Assembly (NCBI GenBank): GCA_905221605.1
Contig: CAJNDS010002127.1
Span: forward strand, 571,149-635,148
DNA from: Symbiodinium natans
Taxonomy: Eukaryota; Sar; Dinophyceae; Suessiales; Symbiodiniaceae
Reading direction: 5' to 3'
Length of the DNA stretch: 64,000 nucleotides
Shown here: piece by piece, positions 56,201 through 62,576 of the stretch
Numbering within the stretch: the stretch's first letter is position 1
How the letters are laid out: every line of letters begins with the position of its first letter
Notes under the pieces: model-generated
The model's database searches: none
Seen by the model: only the letters and a program-made list of their open reading frames with translations
Told to the model about the DNA's origin: nothing
Translations under genes and position numbers: made by a program

Positions 56201-57658
56201 GGACCCCTTCGCGCTGGCCATTGCCTTCCATAGCTTGCAGGTGAGCCTGGGGCGGGTTTGGGGTGGAGGGGTTCGACCCTAAACCCCAAAACCCAAAACC
56301 CAAAGAACCCTACACCCCTAAACCCTAAATCCTAGACCCTAAACGCCAGAACGCTTCTACGAAGAAGGGTAAGCACTTGCTAGGTGGGTCAGGGTAGCCA
56401 AGTCTCCCCTCTGCTGAACATCTCTCTACACACCCAAGGCCCCACACTCTAAACTCTAGGTTCACGGTACTTATTAACTGACTATAACTGTACTTGTAAC
56501 CCACTTAGAAGTCCCTTGAGCGCTACAACTTGGGTTATAAGTACGGTTATAATTGGTTAAGAAGTACCCTGAACCTCCAAGTATGATTGCACAGGCAGAT
56601 ATGAGGGCTTCCAAAATGGGGTACCCTTTTTGGGTCCGTTCTGTTTTTTTTCGGGTAGAAAGGGGTACCCCTATTTCGGGAAATGCCCATAGAGCGATGA
56701 GGATGTAGGGTATTCACTTTGAGCGGGGCACCCTAAACCCGCAACACCCTGTCGTGCACAAAGCAGGTACGATTGTGCCGGACTGGTGTTCCCCTTTGTC
56801 TAAACCCTAAACCCTAAACCCTAAACCCTGAACCCTGAACCCTAAACCCTAAACCCTAAACCCTGCTGGTGAGAGGAGCGGTTCAAGATTGTGCGCGTGA
56901 AGAACAAGTTCGCAGACACGAAGTTGAAAGATGAGGTGGACCTCAGAAAGTTTTGAAGCCCCGAAAAACTTTGAAGCCCTAAACCCCAAGCCCTAAACCC
57001 TAGACCCTAAGGCCTAAAACCTAAACCCTAAACCCTAAACCCTAAACCCTAAACCCCAAACCCCAAACCCTAAACCCTAGGAGCGGACGAACATCCTCGT
57101 GAACCTGTGGCTTGGTAGCCCAAGTGGTACCCCTTGGCCTTTTTTTTCGTTCCGTTTTTAAAGTAACCAACCAAAAAAGGGGTTTAGGGTTTAGGGTTTA
57201 GGGTTTAGGGTTTAGGGTTCCCCTTACTATACCACGGTAACTGGGGCTACTGAGGTGGGTGGAAGGGAAGGGCATGAAGCAGATTGGCGAAGTGCAGTTC
57301 CTCATGCAGGAGTACCTGACGGCCGCAGGGCCGACTGAGGGTGGTAGGGTTTAGGGTTTAGGGTTTGGGTTTAGGGTTTAGGGTTTAGGGTTTAGGGTTT
57401 AGGGTTTAGGGTTTAGGGTTTAGGGTTTAGGGTTTAGGGTTTAGGGTTTAAGCTGTTTAGTTTAGGGTTTAGGGTTCTTTGCTGTGTTACCTGTAGCCCC
57501 AAACTCTGCAAATAGGCAGGTTGTACCTCACCCCTAGCTCGTGGGTTGTTCAAAGGGCTTGAGGCACGACTGAGGCGAAGTCACTGCAGCACATGTACTA
57601 CGACGTCGTCAGGGCAGAAGCCGCCAGGGAGCTTTTCGACAAGCCGATCTTTCGCTAA
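33804..57658 (+). CDS. Gene C: signal peptide, beta-helix-like ectodomain, membrane segments and RelA/SpoT-like C-terminus (composite model)
   Basis: All islands between 33804 and 57658 are on the plus strand, read openly between AG acceptors and GT/GC/GA donors, and no island has a convincing internal start. I therefore model one large gene; the ends are described separately below. The order is a signal peptide, repeated hydrophobic beta-strand-like turns, two or three membrane segments (45502-48230), charged helical islands, and a C-terminal domain ending at TAA 57656-57658. Exons 33804-44271 and 54522-57658 are largely phase-checked; the middle is a list of islands. It could be two or more genes. 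A 4.67-kb LINE sits in the intron 36877-42525. An extracellular sensor linked to an intracellular nucleotidyltransferase-like domain is an inference. Confidence 0.5.
34185..34221 (+). repeat. (TTGC)n tetranucleotide microsatellite
   Basis: Nine perfect TTGC units lie in a gene C intron between TTTAGGG arrays. Confidence 0.95.
36427..36500 (+). repeat. (CTCTGT)n hexanucleotide repeat
   Basis: About twelve CTCTGT units with two variants are followed directly by CCCAAGC/CCCTACA telomere-like variants. They lie in the intron 36077-36796. The ORF at 36181-36729 reads through these repeats and is not called a gene. Confidence 0.9.
37109..37417 (+). repeat. (TTA)n / (ATT)n microsatellite upstream of the LINE
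   Basis: About 310 bp of triplet repeats have a perfect centre at 37228-37294. ORFs rich in Ile or Tyr here are repeat translations. The tract lies in the gene C intron, about 190 bp before the LINE insertion site. Confidence 0.95.
37580..37617. mobile_element. Left part of fold-back family 1 element split by the LINE
   Basis: It reads TTGGGATGTTCCCCTTTATA and continues to the target-site copy. Its complement is found at 42320-42365 beyond the LINE. Other family members: 21739-21774 (partial), 26566-26642 (both arms), 28960-28992 (partial). Confidence 0.8.
37678..41421 (+). CDS. LINE ORF: APE-type endonuclease, reverse transcriptase, three C2H2-like fingers
   Basis: The frame is open from the stop at 37675-37677 to TAG 41419-41421. 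The endonuclease begins before the first ATG (37822): CSYNPLS lies near 37744 and LQGTQC near 37825, then LLLLDANG, SSRIDYICC and RDHRPVVACL. The usual catalytic Glu of LQE is Gly. The RT shows KHNGKSG, RLLHGLDSFSKRFFLHVW, FFDAANAFASP (motif A) and GTLPGDS (motif B), then a thumb with RYLGPRLQYNG. A YxDD box (motif C) is not found between them. The C-terminus has three finger-like units: C-x2-C...H...H (41080-41150), C-x2-C...H...C (41191-41271) and C-x2-C...H-x3-H (41329-41391). These probably bind target DNA or RNA. The ORF is long and open but likely inactive, and lacks an in-frame ATG at the domain start, which suggests 5' truncation. Confidence 0.85.
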   Translation, partial: ATDASSRRHGQGDAHRFRLTRVCSYNPLSCRQCGRFHDILGQLRSCHLVGLQGTQCTTTLPVEQTSQDGFHVFHWGRAPGKAGRPTGVALCASKRALPASSIREVWVPPESVRGRLGMVRFKTPRVDVAVVVGYAPCEPQCQKDQAGVNTFWRVLCGLLSRLPARCTPLLLLDANGKLGVRCDPLAGLTGLPDSHVGPCQPDRENYNGSQLASMLRLHGLSAINTFFNAGHTFFHNSGTFSSRIDYICCPVELRAATSKCEVWYRAGDALQLINTNSPRDHRPVVACLPLGLHFTGQPASRRVLWDHDALNRCVIYGERRHEFVSEVESKLWHLDPEHLACHHNPDVLYEALRGCVRDVAARFFTREITRLQKPSDTQRALQCRVQARRDLRAFRLFCTACPPLPWLPSVVAWLDGPSLQHMACVCHPCLGALRGHAKLARLQLACRLADKSVKRLCRRDRNRVRGQRVHELHFAWQARDFATCWKLSRLLSGRRLGPKRRLFSAPSACCGTDEWTSYLRRPGADGGCSAAPRDWQTVLQQRCDPLPCRLRACDLTNAAADLSSIGHLFRCCKLRKAPPSWSFPAGVWRMLFYPGRFATKQKVGLGASPPPVVAPSTRRCIFWLLVCIRARGCTPLVWHATSAFTIGKHNGKSGCAGQRLLHGLDSFSKRFFLHVWRQAGFQVNRPYAYGYAKGRRREHAIMQQSVLCHRLDLAGCSRCTDFFDAANAFASPSHAALLQFVQAASPDKWTTQILQQRLADATLFLQCADGQLVLGIGSGTLPGDSIACEWFLGVYHQAVDRFAILHVGPPLHVHCPWLCGIITDSGPSVQHALRAQAHLPVDVQNTEKQESLLRFAGRGSRQHMRAAYGLALPIPGKVVRLARYLGPRLQYNGALAEEQRLRLHAARAAYAILGGFWRSTRNNRWKGLVFNSMVIGALISGLCSFVLPKGMENALDSQAALLARKVLLGRACDRSHPQHFKSLTNAATLRMLQCHPPSSAVQVQRLRLWQQVVKHPERSVCLLGSMFGEPCWGHSKPNAGTQHKYVELLCADLCALAALTPLESYIGAVQSNPLVLFTDPDIRDAFLRADPAILLAARCSIAIPPPGYEPLPRADAVPEKPHVCRIIDPSSGLECGACFSTNQALVLHQVKSGRPEHGKRKLAYVLTVSNQCLLCRSFFASKWIAAKHLASSFERGICPARSGSVVVHEHLSLPPYQCVLCQLDFDDIVLAQDHLQRHLPPDLEVWL
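41435..42049 (+). CDS. LINE second ORF, 204 aa, unknown
   Basis: ATG 41435 lies 13 bases after the RT stop. The protein is Ala/Lys-rich and mostly helical in appearance, beginning MDTAFHQVFGAPPAPSAAAA, with KVRVVTAGKEATAIAEHALK, then SSEYYKYLQQAYAQYTAQTK and a C-terminal CRCEKMYGNTHKRLLLRLRD. No domain is recognised. It is in another frame from the RT and ends within the insertion at TGA 42047-42049, so it belongs to the element. A short inverted repeat AGTGCAC...GTGCACT (about 42053-42075) follows, possibly a 3'-UTR hairpin. Confidence 0.65.
   Translation: MDTAFHQVFGAPPAPSAAAAREEGPSKVRVVTAGKEATAIAEHALKMAVVVEQQLRLTQAAAFRSLPLPVSSEYYKYLQQAYAQYTAQTKGNKGHGLGPPDTFNAAALVLVAAQTAQPDDKAKFDEFLASCKPGSKPAKLAVLLCRCEKMYGNTHKRLLLRLRDHDLEDLLVKHIECTGVEEFHGPRPAGYLANTAQTLLDSRK
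42287..42365. mobile_element. Right part of fold-back family 1 element split by the LINE
   Basis: It begins with the second copy of AGTCCTTAATGAG, continues through GGGGGTACTATAATCCCC, and ends TAAGGGGGAACGTCCCAACC, complementary to the left part at 37580. Telomere-like CCCTAAA begins immediately after it. Confidence 0.8.
44735..48231 (+). CDS. Gene C, part 2: further beta-helix exons and membrane-spanning islands
   Basis: Islands with approximate limits: 44735-44848 (IGVVSTNSTGSIRGLVYFND), 45132-45168 (LGGAFDCAVKDV), 45502-45573 (VQLLKLFYMEAAFACYMVSR then KKRW, a membrane segment with a positive stop), 45733-45805 (VLWALGCTLGPVAIVVSIQA, hydrophobic), 46896-47026 (LLVIRRMVRMQEDKDRANM), 48009-48050 (Cys-rich TCRFCHLPP), and 48124-48230 (WVLLLNLIWAICGVMYVLFD then RHRRRA, a membrane segment). 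The order suggests that the protein leaves the extracellular ectodomain here. Junction phases were not all solved. Arrays of CCCTAAA, CCCTAAG and TTTAGGG fill the introns. Confidence 0.45.
47280..47528 (-). pseudogene. Fragment of copia RNase H end on minus strand
   Basis: On the minus strand the frame reads ARASFVWVPTAPQAADIMTT followed by PL. This is the standard end of a copia RNase H, where the plus-strand element at 12.2 kb has STADIGTKPL. The rest of the fragment has no further motif. It lies within a gene C intron and is the only retroelement piece found on the minus strand. Confidence 0.55.
47822..47892. mobile_element. Short fold-back with AGTATGGGCCCT termini
   Basis: The left arm AGTATGGGCCCTTAATCTGG faces a right arm whose reverse complement is AGTATGGGCCCTGATTATGG. 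The loop is about 30 bp. TTTAGGG arrays follow directly. Confidence 0.65.
48632..54090 (+). CDS. Gene C, part 3: charged helical islands
   Basis: Islands: about 48632-48695 (DAKHREALLAEKDALG), 49130-49227 (ALKQRLDDPALRDKLHDLHR), 49443-49559 (KSLEDDAGRIFEEPAEIRIQ), 49999-50086 (EMRDLAAAEASRLATWFVDQ), 50610-50680 joined in phase to 51248-51308 (IPSQSGE to VVQPPVAQHFCSS), 52343-52404 (ELAVDALAASASWLRADF), 52840-52925 (EMVRGLNDISHNDLRRFDAK) and 53774-53860 joined to about 54055-54090 (LVAPIKSKD to VLLVLP). The heptad-like Leu/Ala and charged residues suggest a cytosolic helical region. The 49443 island can also be read to a TGA at 49557-49559, so a gene end there cannot be excluded. Confidence 0.4.
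49706..49842. mobile_element. Fold-back family 2 element, about 136 bp
   Basis: The left arm GGAGGATCATGGTACTTAGC pairs with the right arm whose reverse complement is GGAGGCTCATGGTACTTATT. The family is also present at 56457-56581 and, shortened, at 59609-59686. Confidence 0.8.
54522..57658 (+). CDS. Gene C, part 4: RelA/SpoT-like nucleotidyltransferase C-terminus
   Basis: Eight exons chain in perfect phase: 54522-54560, 55149-55272, 55665-55736, 56161-56240, 56879-56935, 57084-57114, 57266-57321, 57575-57658. Introns are GA, GT, GA, GT, GT, GT and GC types, all ending in AG. The joined product contains RATIYAADPFALAIAF, then RFKIVRVKNKFADTK, RTNILVNLWL, IGEVQFLMQEYLTAK and LQHMYYDVVRAEAA before the stop. 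The series R-x-K-N-(K/R)-F, N-(I/V)-x-V-N-L, E-V-Q-F and K...H-x-x-Y-x-x-V-R is what I know from RelA/SpoT-like proteins of protists. The Tyr-Arg-Asp usually seen before the N-L motif is replaced by Arg-Thr-Asn, so catalytic activity in (p)ppGpp-type chemistry is uncertain. Confidence 0.65.
56457..56581. mobile_element. Fold-back family 2 element
   Basis: The left arm AGGTTCACGGTACTTATTAA pairs with the reverse complement of the right arm (AGGTTCAGGGTACTTCTTAA). It lies within the gene C intron 56241-56878. A second, unrelated fold-back with GGGGTACCC arms sits beside it at about 56612-56681. Confidence 0.8.
57115..57265 (+). mobile_element. Gene C intron that is itself a fold-back element with a telomere-like core
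   Basis: The intron begins GTAGCCCAAGTGGTACCCCT and, read in reverse complement from its 3' part, CAGTAGCCCCAGTTACCGTG followed by GTATAGTAAGGGG. Five TTTAGGG units lie in the middle. The exons 57084-57114 and 57266-57321 join in phase across it. A related fragment, with CCAACCCAAAAAAGGG and GGGCTACCAAG, lies at about 60562-60652. Confidence 0.65.
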
Positions 57659-57967
57659 GGGCGGAGAGGTCCTCAGGTTTTGAAGGGTAGTTGGGCTCCG
57701 ATCTGAGAAGCCGTATGGCAAAGCTCCAAGACTTGTGGCGACGTTCCGACCGAAAGAGTGCCTGCAAGCAGCGGCCTTGTCAATGGTAAGGTGCAGGTGT
57801 ACTCCAGGGCAACTTGCCCCAAACCCAAAGCCCTGAACCCCCTGAAGCCTCAAGGCATGTTAGGGTAGCAGTGTAGCAGGGATAGCCGCGCCTGTCACAA
57901 GACCCGTCGCAGCATTTGCAAACCCAAAGTGAAGCTCGACACATGCAGATCATTGCCCCTCTTCACG

Positions 57968-59230
57968 ATGACCGCCGCGGGGCGACCGTGCAATGTGGTG
58001 CAGTGGTTCGAGCAGGTGCCTCAGCTCCTTTCCGAAAACGGCTGGGACACCGCCGTGCGTGGCTGCTCAAAAGGCTCGAGCCTGACCTACTGCGAGTGCC
58101 CTTGGGGTGGTCAGTTGGTGAGGTTCAGCTTCAAAGGCGTTCCCATGCAGAATGTGGAGGATCCCAGCAGGTCCATGGTACGACCCGAGACGCGACAGCT
58201 CGAGCTGCAAGCGCCTCTTGGCTTTGATGTGGTAGAGCAGCTGGCCCCAGGCGATGCTGTCGTTCAACACCGAGCCTCCTGGACCCTTCTCCAGCTTTGT
58301 ACCATGGTCTTTGGTGACCTGGGTATGCCTGCACTCACGCCTCCCAAGACTCCGATCGTCTGTCGGCAGAAGCTCTACCGAGCGTGCCCGACCCAACAGG
58401 ACACCACCTTGATGTTCTCCACCATCAGCGGGGTCCCCTCGGATTCCCTGATGATCCTCCGCACGCGAGAGCCCGGGTTCGTGGACATGACGACCGCCTT
58501 CAGCATGACCCAAGTCCGGTTCGACCAGTGGATGTCCACTCACCTCACCATTTGCCTGGAGTCCGCGCGGTCTAACGTCACGCACTTCTTGAACCGGCCT
58601 GGGCTGGCAGAGATGCGCGCCATCGATGCGAACATGTACACGGTGCTTGTGGTGAACAGCTGCAAAAGAGGCCCGCCTCTGCTGCCGCTGCCGGCTGGCT
58701 CCACGCAAGAGCCCGACGTTACCGTGCGCACGGAGGACGACCCGGTGCCACTCGGGTCTTGGATCCGCATGCCCCCTGGTAGGTTTCACTTCGCAGCTTT
58801 CGTGAACCGCTTCGCCGCAAACCTGGACTTAGACCTTGAGGCCTACGATTCACTCGACGGCCAGCGACTGGTGCATTACCAGTGTGTGGTGAGGTCAGAC
58901 AAGTGGCAACTGGTCCAAGACCAGTTCCTGGCCGCCTTCCAGATCCAAAAGAGGGCCTACCGCCGCATGAACGGAGGTTCAATCGCGCCGAACGTGTGTG
59001 CAGATGCCGAGCAACGCTTCGTCTTCGACGAGAAGCTGGCTGAGCTGAGCCGGCACCTCACACGGGAGCAGACGTCAGACCAGCACCATGTGAAGGTGTG
59101 CCGCACCTTCCTCGAGGTTGATGAAGACAGCGACAGTGATGAGGAGTTTCACAGAAAAAGACTACGCCGCGCCAAGACCACCCCGCGGAATTGGCCTTCC
59201 TCATCAGATGTGTCTGATGAGGATCCGTGA
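57968..59230 (+). CDS. Gene E1: intronless 420-aa protein of unknown function, duplicated
   Basis: I chose ATG 57968 (MTAAGRPCNVVQWFEQVPQ) because the paralogue at 62577 starts at the equivalent place and both then have 420 codons; the upstream in-frame start-like codon is GTG. There is no signal peptide or membrane segment. Conserved-looking stretches are CECPWGGQLVRFSFKGVP, VCRQKLYRACPTQ and PPGRFHFAAFVNRF. The C-terminus is acidic and Ser-rich (EVDEDSDSDEE, then KTTPRNW and a Ser/Asp tail). No family is recognised. It begins about 310 bp after the gene C stop, in the same direction, and contains no telomere-like repeat, unlike its spliced neighbours. Confidence 0.85.
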   Translation: MTAAGRPCNVVQWFEQVPQLLSENGWDTAVRGCSKGSSLTYCECPWGGQLVRFSFKGVPMQNVEDPSRSMVRPETRQLELQAPLGFDVVEQLAPGDAVVQHRASWTLLQLCTMVFGDLGMPALTPPKTPIVCRQKLYRACPTQQDTTLMFSTISGVPSDSLMILRTREPGFVDMTTAFSMTQVRFDQWMSTHLTICLESARSNVTHFLNRPGLAEMRAIDANMYTVLVVNSCKRGPPLLPLPAGSTQEPDVTVRTEDDPVPLGSWIRMPPGRFHFAAFVNRFAANLDLDLEAYDSLDGQRLVHYQCVVRSDKWQLVQDQFLAAFQIQKRAYRRMNGGSIAPNVCADAEQRFVFDEKLAELSRHLTREQTSDQHHVKVCRTFLEVDEDSDSDEEFHRKRLRRAKTTPRNWPSSSDVSDEDP

Positions 59231-61290
59231 GCCTTTCCTAACTGTCCGCATGGGCTGACTCTAGAGGCTCCTGTAAAGAAGTGAGAGTGCCTGGACGGCG
59301 ATGAGGCGCCGAATTCATTCCGCGGAGGCTGAAACCAGGAGGTCTTGGGCTGGGTGTACCATGCGTGTACCAGGCACACCTTAGGATGTACAAGTTGGCC
59401 TCTCCTGGTTTCCAGCACTCCATGCATTGCCCTTTGCACTCTGGCTGGCTGTCGATGACCTGCCACCTGTTGGAGTCACAGGCTGGGCCACTTGTGCCAT
59501 GTGTACAGAAAGGGCTGTTTTTGGCGATGAGTTCGCTCCTCTCTCTCTCGATTGCCTCAGTGTCAGTCGGTTCCTCGCACGGGCAGAGCCCTGCGTTTCC
59601 AGCACCCTACTTGGAGGTTCATGCCTTAATATGGTTATAAAGTACAGTTGTTATAGTTGGTTCAGCAGTACCGTGAGCCGCCAAGTAGCTAAAGCTATTT
59701 ATAAAACACAGCGGCTTCGGCCCCCGGGCACGGTTTTATGTGGGGGCTTACGCACGGCCAGATTGTGGCCATGCGCCGCCCCAATAATTTGTACAGCTCG
59801 TCCCGCATAAGCTTCGGTATTGGCGTATAGGCGATGTTTTGTCACTTGTGCCGTGCAGCTCTTAGGGGGTTTACGATAATCAGGGACCCCTGAATATAGA
59901 CCCCCAAACAGTAGGATTCCCTTCTAAATAAGGAATTCAAGAAGGTAGCCCTGGTATCGTAAACCCCTGTAGGCAGCGCCTTGCAGAGCAAAGGCCTAAG
60001 ATCACCAGGGCCAGCGAAGGGCCCGCGTGCTGCCTTTGGTTGCTACGGCACTCGGCAAAATTTTGTCACCGTGCCGCCCCATGGGTGCCGCCGCCGCTGT
60101 TAGGTAATTCAAAGACCGGTACCACGTTTGAAGTATCCGAGAAAAGGTGCCCCAAGCCTCTCGGTTCTGATGGACATGATGCGAAACATGATTGGATCAT
60201 CTCCTGCTGTAGCACTCACATGGCTGGTAGGCAGACAGATCGGCTTCAGCATGGGCTTCGTCGATGATTCTGTGTGAGGCCTGGCCCTGCTGGTGGCTCT
60301 TTTCCTTCAGGGGTGAAGATGCCCTGCCCCACGTGAATCCTAAACCCCTCAACCCTCAACCCTCGACCCTCGACCCTCAACCCTCAACCCTCAACCCTAA
60401 AGCCTAAAACCTAAAGCCTAAACCCTCAACCCTAAACCCTGAAACCCTAAACCCATTTCAATGGACAGCTGGTGGCCACGGGGAAAGGGCGAACGGGCGA
60501 CGGGCAATGGGCCAACACAACACCCCCAAACCATTTTGCATTGTCAGTCTCACAACCCTTTACCCTTTTCTTGGGTCCTGGTTTCCCTTATAAAATAGCC
60601 AACCCAAAAAAGGGTGACACCTTATCATAAGACTGGTTACTGGGCTACCAAGCAGGTCCCCATGTCGTGCACAGTGAAGGTTTTGACTTCTCCATGCTCC
60701 ATGCTCTCGCTTGAAGGGGCCCCTCCTAAACCCTAAACCCTAAACCCTAAACCCGAAACCCTAAACCCTAAACCCCAAACCCTAAAACCTGAACCCTAAA
60801 CCCTAAGCCCAACACCCACAACCACGAACAGATTTTTCTTCTGTCGTCCCATTCGCGGGCGCTGCCCGTCTCATCGCACCTGCACGTAAAACGAGGCCCG
60901 CTTGCGGCGCCGGCTACAAGTTCCAGCCGCGTGCCCTATGCCAGGAGCTCGCTTTCCGGTGTTAGGGTCTCAGCCTGAGGCCTAAGGCCTAGCTAAGCTA
61001 AGGCCAAAGGCCTAAGGCATAAGGCCTAAGGCCTAAGGCCTAAGGCCCCCTGGACCCTAAACCCTGCTGGGTCTTGGGTTTGGGCCCAGGACATAGTCTG
61101 TAAAATTTAAACCCTAAAACCCTAAACCCTAAACCCCAGTGCTAGGCCCTAAGCCTTATATAAGCGCTAAGCCCTCAGCCCTAAACCCCAAGCCCTAAAC
61201 CTAAACCCTAAAACCCTAAACCCGCAGCCCTAAACCCTAAACCCTAAACCCTAAACCGCAAGAGACAAGGGTGCGGTGGATGCTCTAAGG
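59231..61290 (+). other. Spacer between E1 and next islands; fold-back copy and repeat arrays
   Basis: The first part (59231-59600) has overlapping ORFs without domain. A shortened family 2 fold-back lies at 59609-59686. From 59700 to 60300 nothing is recognised. CCCTCAA/CCCTAAA arrays lie at 60340-60450 and 60725-60805. A block of AAGGCCT palindromic units lies at about 60975-61045. Confidence 0.5.
60975..61045. repeat. (GGCCTAA)n palindromic heptamer cluster
   Basis: About eight imperfect GGCCTAA units occur, each with an AGGCCT palindrome. The period equals that of TTTAGGG but the sequence does not. Confidence 0.8.
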
Positions 61291-61303
61291 CAATCTCCAC
61301 AAG

Positions 61304-61730
61304 GAGGGCTTCGGGAGGAGCAAGCACGTGGGCCGCATTGAAGCCATTGGCCCCGCAGAGTCTTCCAAGGTGCGCGCTCCAGAGCTCTCAACCCCTAAAC
61401 CCTAAACCCTAAACCCTAAACCTTAAACCCTAAACCCTAAACCCTAAACCCTAAACTGAGTGAGCCCGGGCCGTCGAGAAGGGCGAACGCACCGAAGCCG
61501 GCAGGCAAGGTAGCTCTGGAGCCAGAAGCCTTTCGGCGGGCGACGGAGCTCCAGTCCCGCAGGCAGCTGCGGGCTGCGCGGTGGACCCGGCAGGTCGCCG
61601 GCGAGAAACCCGTCAGGTCGCCCCGAGAATGAGATACACCAAACCTTGGGCAGAACGCAGAGTACCTCTCTTTGGAGGTCTTTCTGGGCCTGTCTGGAAG
61701 GGGCCCCACCTCCGGCCGTGATGTTTCGTG
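61304..61730 (+). CDS. Gene F: possible two 3' exons of an unassigned gene
   Basis: An island at about 61304-61369 reads GFGRSKHVGRIEAIGPAESS and ends AAG before GTGCGC. After an array (61392-61457), a frame starting near 61479 (acceptor GTCGAG) continues in phase and reads through APRMRYTKPWAERRVPLFGG to a TGA near 61720. Two other frames are also open in the second part, one of them to 61953, so the choice is not secure. No domain is recognised. Confidence 0.3.
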
Positions 61731-62129
61731 GACCAGAGGCCCCAGAGCCAGTCCAGGCAAGCGGTCGAACAATTTGTCTGGGAGGCCTTCCCAAACCTCT
61801 GACTTCAGGCAAGAAAGTGATCCAGATCCCCAAGACGCAGCATCGCCAAGGGGCGAAGGCGGCAGCCAACCCCCATCCCAAACCTCTCACTTTTTGGTCC
61901 CAGAAGCCCTCGAATCAGAGAGCAATGCCAAGGGGCTGCGAACTTCAGGGTAAATATCTGCATCGAGGCCGAGCTTCTAGACTGATTAGACCCAACCATC
62001 AAAGAAAAATAACAAACGCACGATCAGAGCGAACAAAACCCTAAACCCGTAGAGGGGTGGGCTTATGCAGGTCGGGGCGCGCGCCTGGGTGCTTTCAGCA
62101 CTAGCGCATTATTCATTGAGACACCCTAA

Positions 62130-62174
62130 ATCCTAAACCCTAAACCCTCAACCCTCAACCCTAAACCCTCAATG

Positions 62175-62254
<80 letters not shown>

Positions 62255-62258
62255 ACCC
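62130..62258 (+). repeat. CCCTCAA variant array
   Basis: About fifteen CCCTCAA units occur in a block flanked by CCCTAAA, followed by about six ordinary units. A homogeneous block of one variant indicates local amplification rather than random decay. Confidence 0.9.
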
Positions 62259-62576
62259 TAAACCCTAAACCCTAAACCCTAAACCCTAAACCCTAAACCC
62301 TAGCCCGAAACCCTGAACCCTAATTAAACCCGAACCCCTAACCCCGAAAACCTTAAACCCTAAACCCTAGACCCTACCGCCCAAAGCCCTCAAGGCATGT
62401 TTTCTTGGGACCAAATGAACCCTCAAACTGGGGCCATGTGCCTATAAGCTACTATAAACCCTATCAAGGTATATGAATTATAAACCCTCATAGGGTTTCT
62501 GTGGTCCCAAGGGCAGGGTGGGCTCCGAGACCCGTCGCTGCAACATTTGCAGACCCAAACAGAAGCCCTTTTCATG

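Larger units (their letters stand above)
16684..62390. repeat. Interstitial telomere-like repeat domain: dozens of TTTAGGG / CCCTAAA arrays
   Basis: About 46 kb contain arrays of 3-60 units in either orientation, separated by unique islands of roughly 50-500 bp that mostly look like exons. Long perfect runs include 18726-19080, 19530-19638, 27092-27228, 42386-42450, 42660-42735, 45180-45280, 49020-49122, 51575-51930, 54318-54405 and 54840-54955. Variant units are common: TTTGGGG and TTTCGGG (17116-17690), CCCTATAAA (20516-20790), CCCTACA (36648-36721), CCCTAAG (44277-44395) and CCCTCAA (62130-62258). Orientation changes from block to block, so this is not a chromosome end. Most arrays lie in introns of genes A, B, C and D. 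Confidence 0.97.

Noticed and set aside
57929-57967. Upstream extension of gene E1 to a GTG
   Set aside because: The paralogue has no matching ATG or conserved peptide there; starting both at MTA gives equal 420-codon proteins.
58067-58789. Minus-strand ORFs opposite genes E1 and E2
   Set aside because: They mirror the GC-rich codon pattern of the plus-strand genes and are present in both copies only because the genes are duplicated.
16684-62390. Regular repeats separated by unique spacers, resembling a CRISPR array
   Set aside because: The repeats are 7-nt tandem arrays of variable length and orientation, the spacers are coding-like and unequal, and no cas genes are present; the organism is eukaryotic.
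16684-62390. Chromosome end (true telomere)
   Set aside because: Arrays occur in both orientations, are interrupted by genes, and coding sequence lies on both sides.
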